Both the position numbers and the translations under genes were made by a program. Source: Rhynchonema sp. JSB1_4 (taxonomy: Eukaryota; Nematoda; Chromadorea; Monhysterida; Xyalidae). Taken from it: a DNA stretch of 64,000 bases. This document shows, piece by piece, positions 56,142 through 64,000 of the stretch; within the stretch, counting starts at the first letter, position 1; each line of letters opens with the position of its first letter. The stretch is from positions 18,551-82,550 of the forward strand of contig JASAMV010005787.1 in the NCBI GenBank assembly GCA_030248065.1. The letters run 5' to 3'. Under the pieces are notes generated by a model that saw only the letters and a program-made list of their open reading frames with translations, was not told where the DNA came from and made no database searches.

Positions 56142-58400
56142 TCACGAAAAGGAAAAAAAAAAAAAAAAAAAAAACAAAAATAAGAAATAAAAAAAAAAAA
56201 AGAAAAAAAAAAAAAAAAAAAATAACAAAAAAGCAAAAAAAAAAAAAAAAAAAAAAAGGTACCCACACAATAGTCTAAAAATATCTTGTATGTTAAAAGA
56301 CTGATGTTTACTGACAAATATGTCTGCATATTGATAATCCTTCCCATTTTTGCCCGAAAGTTGCAAATATTCATGTTTGCTATTATTGAAACATTTATGA
56401 AGAACTTTTAATATTTGTTGCTCTATAACATCATGCGGCAGACTGGTAAAAAGAGTACTGAAATCGGCACTGATAATGTCAGTAGGATTAGTCATTTTGG
56501 CCAATTTATTAACCACTTGCAAAGAATTTTCTACTGCCCAATAGCAATTTTTACCACTTTGAGCAAACGTCATTTTACAATAATTCTGAAAATGATGTTT
56601 CACGGCTTTTAGTACTTGCAGTAGCAGAACGCTTATTGGTTTCATAGAGCATTTAGTAGCTCCAGCTATAAACCTAAATTTGTAAGGCGTTTTATGCAAC
56701 TTTGGTGTTGCAAACAAGCGAGGCAACGTTTTATCTTCATCAGAAAGAACTAAATTAAATTCATCCAGAAATGTCTGATGCTTAGCTATGATATCTGAGG
56801 CAATGTGTTCAGTTGGCTTGTAAGTTTCGTTCCCCAAGATTTTAATGTCGTCGCCTTCCAAAGTTATTCCTAATTCGCAACAAATAACTTGTGCGTAGTA
56901 TTTTTTGCAAATAAACACGTGGTTATTTGCAGCTTTATCAGCTGGTGCAACAATAAATTTATTATGAACCTCATCTAAATTATTTTGGTTTATTTTGTAT
57001 TTTTCAACCATTTTGTTAAACGAACCAAGTTTTTTGCTGAGCTTTGTTTTTCGTGAAAAAACTAAATTATGTAGCCGTTTTCTCAGATTGCTAAATTCTG
57101 CCAAATCTAAGTGACATTTACGTGAAAGTCTCTTGAGAAACTGAGATATTGCTTTCACGATTTCACTAACTGCTGCATCCCAGTCATAATGCGAAGGCAG
57201 TCTAAATTTACTACCTTTACTGAAAATCATTCTCAGTTTGGAGTCTGGCACGATGTTAAGACTGCCAGTGATAACATGCCCAGCAGGTGCATACAGAAAT
57301 TCACTATTTTGGCAATCACACGCTTTATGTAACAATGTTTTTAGCTGATCAAGATCAAGATTTTTAAGAAATTTAGAATAATTCCAAAGTTTATGAGTAA
57401 CGGCTGGCTCATATTCATATGTAACTCTAATATTCTCAAAAAGATATTTGGCTTCATTAGGAACCAATTTTTTCATTGTTTTGTCACGAAACAAAGTCTG
57501 TACGTTCAAAAATTCTATACACTTATTGACAAATTTGAGCTTGATGCTTTCAGTTGGCATTTTCTGTATTTTTGGCTTTTGCAAAGTACCAGCAAAATAA
57601 GCTTCCAATATACGAAGTAGCTTAGTTGGCTTGCTCAATTTTCTTTTAGCTAGAACTTCTTTAAATAGTTCTAATTTTGCTTTTTTACGCGTGTGTCTGA
57701 GAAGGTTATAAACTTGGTTTATACCTTTTTTATCATCACAGTCAATTTGTTCCAGTTGCTCAGAGACATTGGGTATTTGTGTGGACCTGTTATTGCGCCG
57801 ACCATGACTTCGCCTTGCCCGTTGGATTGGGGCACAAAAGTAAGGCTTACGCTTACCGTCAAGAATGTCGTCATCCATTGTTGTCATTCCATATCCATCA
57901 ACTTTATCATTGAGCCCAATCGGGTTGGCTGTAACAAGAGTTTTTGTCCAGAAATTCTCCACATCAAGCAGTTTTCTTTGTAAAATCTGCTTGTTAGGTT
58001 CTAAAATTTGCTGCAAAATCGAAATAGAGATGTGTTCATCTAAATCGTGTTCTTTCGAATTAAAATGACGAACCAGAACTGTGTCACTCTTATTATTCTT
58101 AATTTTACGATAATGCTCATGAAATCGAACTTTTAGTGACCTCATAGTTTGTCCTACGTATTGCATGGAACATTTTCGGCACGTTATGAGATACACTACA
58201 CCTTCACTTTCGCAGTTCACAGCCTGACTATTTTGTACTTGAAATTTTTTACCTGTGGCGCTGGAGGCTATGAATTCATTGAAAGATTGGTGTTTACATA
58301 CTTTACAGTTTGGCTTGTGACAACAATTTGCAACTGTTGGTGTGATCCTGTCTTTATACCACGACATGTGGTATGTACCATCTACATTATAATGAGACAA
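56142..58400 (-). pseudogene. Penelope-like retroelement ORF, GIY-YIG first, 3' truncated
   Basis: An open frame of 752 codons. Near residues 26-37 a CCHKPNCKVCKH zinc-knuckle-like block precedes a GIY-YIG endonuclease (VVYLITC, QYVGQT, then an Arg-rich helix and ENFWTKTL with GLND, residues about 67-170). The reverse transcriptase follows: APADKAANN near 480, RLFATPKLHKTPYKFRF near 555 and motif A IISADFSTLFTSLPHD near 640-655. About 50 residues later the frame runs into a homopolymer and becomes poly-Phe, so the catalytic YxDD region and thumb are gone. In canonical Penelope elements the endonuclease is C-terminal. N-terminal placement matches the permuted Naiad-type clade. The upstream part is intact, so truncation is the only obvious defect. 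The element cannot encode a complete reverse transcriptase. Confidence 0.85.
56150..56257. repeat. A-rich homopolymer tract
   Basis: About 108 bp of nearly pure A on the plus strand with scattered C, G and T lies exactly where the retroelement frame loses homology. It may be an insertion scar, or a low-quality or collapsed tract. Confidence 0.8.
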
Positions 58401-58440
58401 AATGCGTTTTTGTTTGGGATAATTATAATGTGTGGCAGGT
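56258..58440 (-). mobile_element. Penelope-like element (Naiad-type), partial
   Basis: This is the extent of recognisable retroelement sequence. The 5' end lies somewhere above 58400 and is not defined. No terminal repeats were found. Confidence 0.75.
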
Positions 58441-60737
58441 CCTTGTTTTAACGTCTAAGGGGGCTGACCCATTGCCTTGCCCGACGCCCATAGTATACCT
58501 GTCTATTGCTCGGGGACTGCCCGAGTTTGAGGCGGCCACTGGTAAAGTAACCCTAAATAGGGCTGCCACCTGTTATACACAAAGCAAGCGGCCCGACTTA
58601 CTAGAGATCGCCGATCCGCCAGATCAGAGTGCACCTTGTTTTGTGACGTACGTTCACGGTGTAGTTGCTGATGAGCTGAATAGACAATATATTTATACCT
58701 TCATGTATTACCAAGATTGATAACTGTTATATTATTAGGTATATGATACAGATTGGATACTGTTTCATCAGCATTCTTTCGAAATGAATAATATATTTTT
58801 TATCAACCACAGTGTTCAAAAGAACAAAAATTTTCACGCAACTTCAAATACCAACAATCAATTTGAGCCTAAGCTTGAAACAAAGCTAATGAGCGCTGGA
58901 CCCTAGTGAGCACTGGACCCTAATGATACACAACCCAAAAAGGGGTCAGTGAATTAATAGAGCCCACCGGAATAGAGCCCCATTAGTAACATGGAACACC
59001 CCCTACACAGTAGTGTATTAAGGCTTGATAGTGGTGCACTGCACAGGTACCGTAAAAACCTAAATAGAAGGGGGGCTCTATTAACTCACTGACCCCATTT
59101 TGGGGGGCTCTATTACGGGGAGCTCTATTCCGGGGGGGCCTCTATATATTCACTGACCCGAACCTGAAAAATTGTTCCCAGAACAACCCCCAAAAACCCC
59201 AAAAAAGGGGTTAAAAAGGGTTTTTTTCTCCTTGAAACCCCTTTTCTTCGTGTTCTTTCCAAAATAGGAGGCGTATTATGTGCTCTGAACGAACAACAAA
59301 CGTGCATAAATGTACCTGTACACCACTATCAAGCCTTAATACACTACAGTATAGGCATAGGGGATGTTACTTAGGGGGGCTCTAGGGCTCTATTCCGGGG
59401 GGGGGGGCTCTATTAATTCACTGACCCCTTTTTTTTGGGGGGGGGGGGCTGTATTACGGGGGGCTCTATTCCGGGGGGCTGTATTTAGGTTTTTACGGTA
59501 CATTTATGCAGTGTAGTACTTGGTCAGGGTGTTGACGATAGATAGATTGGGACCCGAAATGTGTTGACGATAGATAGATGACCAAAGTCCGAAATCTGGG
59601 GGGGGTCGACCCAAACTTGTTGACGATAGATAGATGGTGGGGGGGGGGGTCGCCAAAAATCAAGGTATAGTATAGTGCATTAAGTAGGTAATAATGTGTA
59701 AATATTAATGAAAATGTGTATAGATGTACTAAATCCGCGCGTAGCGCGCGGTTTTTTGCCTATTTGTGGTGAAAAATACCGATTTTGAGCCATTTTGAGG
59801 CAAAAATGTCAATTTTGGGTTCGAAATGTGTTGACGATAGATAGATTGTTCCCAAAATTTGTTGACGATAGATAGATTTGCCCATATGTGTTGACGATAG
59901 ATAGATGAAATCAAAAAGTGTTGACGATAGATAGATGAATTTGGGGGGGACCCCCCCCCCCACCCCCCCCAAGTACTACCCTGCATTTATGCACGTTTGT
60001 TGTTCGTTCAAAGCACATAACACGCCCCTTATTGGCAAATAGACACGAATAAATGCGCTTACAAGCGAAAAAACATCCTTTCAAACCCCTTTTTGGTGGT
60101 TTTTGGGGTATTTCTGGGAACAATTTTTCAGGTTGGGGTCAGTCAGTGAATTCATAGAGGGCTAGAGGCCCCCCGGAATGGAACCTTCCGGAATATACCA
60201 AAATGGGGTCAGTGAATTAATAGAGCCCCCTTCTATTTAGGTTTTTACGGTAGCGGATCCCCCGCTTTTTTCGGAGGGAGAGATAGTGTACCCCCGAGGG
60301 GGGAAGGGGAGGGAAGACCCAAATCCGGGAAAAAGTCACTTTTTGAGGTGGAAAATTTGACCTATTTTTGCCCCTTTTTGGAAAAAATTCTTCATAAGAA
60401 GGGTATTTTGGCGACTTTTGAGAACATTGACCTGAAAATCACACATTTTGGGCCTAAAAATGCCCATTTTAGGCATAAAAATGGCCATTTTAGGCAAAAA
60501 TTGGGGGAGATTGTGTACCCGGAGGGAGAGATAGGGGGATAGTGTACCATCCGAGGGGGAGATAGCGTACCCGAACCCGAGGGGGGAAGGGGACCCCCTC
60601 CGCCCAGGCCAAGAACTACACTGGTGCGTCTATCTTCGCTGTTTTTACGCCCAAGTGTAAAATGTATCGTCGTATACAAATTTAGTGATCGCCTGCCTCG
60701 CCGTCACCGGCCGCCGCCGCCATTTGACAATCTGAAA
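58441..60737. repeat. G-rich repeat region
   Basis: Several copies of GGGGCTCTATTA followed by ATTCACTGACCC, and of TACCGTAAAAACCTAAATAG, occur in both orientations: near 58945, 59045-59100, 59380-59500, 60190-60255 and 60884-60932. A block near 59150-59335 recurs inverted at 59985-60150 and again near 60930-61020. A short tandem array lies at 59529-59936. I saw no gene here. Confidence 0.7.
59529..59936. repeat. interrupted tandem array of an 18-19 bp unit
   Basis: TGTTGACGATAGATAGAT occurs seven times, starting at about 59530, 59562, 59618, 59829, 59860, 59889 and 59919. The spacing is 29-32 bp in each cluster, with 10-14 bp of variable sequence between units. A gap of about 190 bp separates the two clusters. 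Confidence 0.9.
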
Positions 60738-63700
60738 ATGGCGTTTTCCGGATCCGGTGACTTCAGCGATTTGGCTTTAATGGAACATTCAAATAAAAGT
60801 ATTTCAATTCCACCCGATGCAGAAATGAGCAAAGTAGTAACTGGAATCGATCACGGAATGGACATTTTTGGCCAGGTTGGTAGGTACCGTAAAAACCTTA
60901 ATAGAAGGAGGGCTCTATTAATTCACTGACCCGAATCCGAAAATTTTTTCCCAGAAATACCCCAAAAAGCCCCAAAAAGGGGCTTGAAAGGATGTTTTTT
61001 CGCTTACAATCGCATTTATTCGATGGCAATGGCCAAAACTTCGGTCAAAATCCAGTAAGAGTACAAAAACCTGCGCGCTTCGTGCGAATTAATGGATTTT
61101 AATCCACAAAAATGCAATCTCGCAAAATTAGTCTGGTACAGTATCTCCCCCTAAAAATCTCCTACCCCCCCGTCCCCCAAAATGAGTCCCCCCCACGGCC
61201 GGTATCTCTGTCGATTTTTGGCCCCGTTTTCAGCCACTGGAGGTGGCGATTGTTTCTCAAAGCAAAAACACAAACCTTCGCGCAAAAATGGATCATGTTT
61301 GCTATAGTAAATTTCTTATTTCGTTGCTTCATGCTGTTTTACAGCCGCAGGGAAACTCTCGTTTGAAGCCGAAGCAGGCAACAAGCTCAACACACAACAA
61401 GAAGCCACGCAGCTGGCTCGTGTGCGTTTCGAATGTTTCAGTCACACAAGCTGTGTGTATCATCAGCTGCGTGGCTTGTGCACTGAGTGTTGAGCTTGTT
61501 GTCTGCTTCGACTTCGAACGGGAGTTTCCCTGCGTTTGTAAAAATGCATGAGGCAACGAAATTAGAAACTTAGTATACCAAAATAGGCTAACCAATCCTC
61601 AAATAGGTAGCCACTTCAGTATCAAAATCGCCACTCGGATTTGGGGCCACATGGTGATTTTTGCCACTGGCTGTTGAAAAAACCCTGCCCCCACCCAAAG
61701 TACAGTACCTCCCCTCAGAAGCAGCCACAGCGCTGGCATGACGCCAACGTTTTGGAATGTCTGGCCTGGGTGACCAGTCCGAAAAGGACCGACGTCATCG
61801 ACTTTAAATAAAAAAAGTGTAATTTTGTAGGCGTAAATTTGCCAAAGTTTCGAGCGATTGAGCAAATGTAGCACGGAACGCTTTTTAGCAGCCGAGCACA
61901 TCTGGTTCTTCGTGCAGTCGATCGGAATGCGTGATCACGCAACGAAATCTGGCGGTGGCTTTGGCTCGACTCGTCGAAGTTTGTGGAGAAATTGCGAGAT
62001 TGAAAGATTCTGAAAAGGTGGGTGGAAAAGTCGAAAGCATTCCCTGCACTTTTCACAGTTTTGTGCTCGACGAGAGCTCAGCTAGAGCTAATGCTTTGTG
62101 GTTTGTGCGCTTCTCGTTCTCTATGTCATCATGGTTTAACTTCTGGTTTGTTACACTATAAAAGCCTATTTTCGTCATTGAGTGAGTGCGCTGTGCAAAT
62201 CGCGCGAAAAACCCGTTTTTATTTGATTAGCATTTACAGGAAGCTCAGGTTCTGCGCGAACAAGAGGAATCGTACAAAAAGTGGACGCAGATGTTACAAG
62301 ATGAGATCAATGCGAAAACGATTGAGTTGAACTCGGAGAAACAGCAGAAACTGGCCGCCACACAACGACTGGAGGAAAGCGAAACGTTGACACAGTCGTA
62401 CTCGCAGAAATGCGATGATTTTGAGGTGAGAATTGGGAAAACGGTGTGTTTATGCTGCTTTAATTACATTATTCCATGCGCTGAACCGAGAAGAGGTTAT
62501 ATGCCAAGTAAAGAAAATGCAGCTGAGATGAGAATGCAGAGCGTGTATGTGATTTATGCACGGATGTGCATTAGTAATAAACTAACATACATATACTGTC
62601 GATTCCCTTATATTGCAGGGTATGTCCCAAACACTGGAGCAATACAAACAAGCACTGATTGACGCGAAGTCGGAAAAAGAAAAATTGGCCAAGAAAGTTG
62701 AAGATACGGCGTTGAAATATCGGGCACGTCTAGCTCAAATTATTTTTTGTTGTCATTTCATCAGGCATGCACTGGCTAGTTATCATTATTATTTCATTTC
62801 AGAGTGTCGTTGAAACGCTGAAAGAACAAGTAGAGCTGAAAACGAAATTGCAAGAGCGACTGAACACAACCGAACGCAAACAGAACCTAGCCAGCACACT
62901 GCGATCACTGCTGAAAAGGTGGCTGAAATCTGGCGAGAAAGCATGTGAGTTGCTTTGCTGAATTTGATTTTGCCGCCAAGTGTATTTTTCACGTGCCTTG
63001 TCTTTGCAGACACCAAATTGCACGCGGTCGACCAGCTGCAAATGGCGGATGTGCGACATTTGCAGTTGTTGATTCGTCAAACAGCGACTGAGCTGCGCAC
63101 GACCAGTTCGGTGCCACAGGACAGCATTCGAAGCTCCATGTCACTGTCGGGTGCTGGTTAGTCGGATTGGGTTGATGCACGGTTTATGGAATACCAGCAA
63201 AGTGGCTGACAGAATCACACTTGTCTTTAGCCGCGTATTGAGGATGTTGCGAGATTTCCCAATACCAATGTCACGAATTTCTACTGCGTGGAATTGTTTA
63301 CGGGTGCCGACACCCGACATGTAGGAGGGATTCTGGGGGTATCAAAACTCGACACTTGACAAGAGCTGAACCCCTCCATAATCCTATCTAATCGTTAAGT
63401 TTATAAATAAATACATGCGAAAAAGAGAAACACGAATGACTTTTTGCAGAAGAAGACGACGCGGCCGTCGATCAAGACGATAGCGATTACGAGGGCTCAA
63501 ATGAATTGGTGAACAAACTGGAGAGTATGGTAAATGCCAGACCACAGAAACCAAAGAAACGACGACCGGTCGTGAAATCGTTAGTGGTTTTAGGGGTGGA
63601 GTTGGAATACATGTATTTGTTTGTCCATTTGAACTAACGAGTTTAAATGAACGTCGAATTTGATTTTCCTTGGAGACTTGGAAGATTTCAGAGGTTCTTT

Positions 63701-64000
63701 TTGCATGGGATTATTGTTCTGTGGATAGTGGCGGTTATTGGCCCAGGCTGAAACGTTTTGGGATGGCTCATTTCTGTTAAGTTGTTGCACTGTGCAGCAA
63801 TGAAGTGTCGTCGTGCGGGATGAACATTGAGCGAATTTTTTCGTTCACGGTTTCGGAATTATGGTGTGGTCTGTGATTTCGTGTTTTAGGTCCCCCACTA
63901 AGCAAGCCTTGCAACAAACCAATCGTGACCGAACACTGTCTGAAACATTATCGACAACTTCAAATGCCGACTCTACAATATCGAATACACCTGTGGCTGA
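60738..64000 (+). CDS. coiled-coil protein, 5' part (runs off the window)
   Basis: Exons: 60738-60875, 61889-62017, 62240-62425, 62619-62696, 62803-62944, 63010-63156, 63450-63579 and 63890 to the window end, all phase-matched, about 353 codons so far. The N-terminus MAFSGSGDFSDLALMEHSNK is followed by a Ser/Gly-rich linker. A long charged coiled coil follows from about residue 60 to 190 (LEEVL-like heptads such as EQEESYKKWTQMLQDEI and KEQVELKTKLQERL). Then come an acidic patch (EEDDAAVDQDDSDYEG), a basic patch (KPKKRRPVVK) and a Ser/Thr-rich segment. It is probably cytosolic or nuclear, with a scaffold-like build. The family is not recognised. The junction 62696/62803, with a GTTGAA donor, is the weakest. 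Confidence 0.7.
61295..61590. mobile_element. foldback element in intron 1 of the coiled-coil gene
   Basis: TAGTAAATTTCTTATTTCGT and ACGAAATTAGAAACTTAGTA are inverted ends. CAACAAGCTCAACAC and AAGCCACGCAGCTG pair with GTGTTGAGCTTGTTG and CAGCTGCGTGGCTT nearer the centre. Confidence 0.75.

Noticed and set aside
56142..56258. Poly-Phe C-terminus of the retroelement frame
   Set aside because: It is read from an A-rich homopolymer; homology to reverse transcriptase stops at its edge.
59529..59936. CRISPR array
   Set aside because: The repeats are 18-19 bp with only 10-14 bp spacers, no cas genes are near, and the DNA is eukaryotic.

Overview
The window is animal nuclear DNA. Genes are split by GT-AG introns of about 55 bp to over 3 kb, the TIL exons are all phase 1-1, and there is no operon or Shine-Dalgarno layout. 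A nematode is the best guess, because large multi-TIL inhibitors, a GT92 (DUF23) glycosyltransferase, an astacin and chymotrypsin-like proteases occur together. No species marker was seen. All gene models were built by hand from splice sites, phase continuity and family motifs. Most close to an exact multiple of three with every phase matched.

Layout. 1-16.1 kb, plus strand: two tandem genes for secreted proteins made of trypsin-inhibitor-like (TIL) domains, one domain per exon. Gene I has 8 domains and its 5' end is unresolved. Gene II has 12 intact and 2 decayed domains. 16.8-18.5 kb, plus: a type II membrane GT92 glycosyltransferase. 18.8-22.1 kb, minus: a complete astacin metalloprotease with signal peptide, propeptide and catalytic domain. 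23.5-25.0 kb, minus: a small unknown single-pass membrane protein. 26.0-36.3 kb, minus: a tandem duplication of a gene for an unrecognised secreted Cys-rich, Gly/Asn-rich protein (423 and 317 aa), including its promoter and flanks. 36.6-45.7 kb, minus: a complete 17-exon ATIC gene for the last two steps of IMP synthesis. An LDLa-LDLa-trypsin gene lies antisense inside ATIC intron 7 and an unknown 210-codon reading frame lies inside intron 5. 47.6-55.0 kb, plus: a protease relic and two complete chymotrypsin-like genes whose conserved Ile16 appears to follow the signal peptide directly. 55.3-60.6 kb: a TG microsatellite, a truncated Penelope-like retroelement with its GIY-YIG domain at the N-terminus, and G-rich repeats. 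60.7 kb to the window end, plus: the 5' part of a coiled-coil protein gene.

Mobile DNA is dense and nested. Short inverted-repeat elements of at least eight families sit in introns and promoters. Two complete hAT-like elements carry perfect 8-bp target duplications. One of them duplicated a splice donor of the astacin gene. Two foldback elements separate the promoter of the second secreted-protein copy from its coding region.

Functionally the window mixes secreted protease inhibitors, secreted proteases and secreted unknowns with one housekeeping enzyme. Pairing of the inhibitors with the neighbouring proteases is conceivable but nothing in the sequence shows it.
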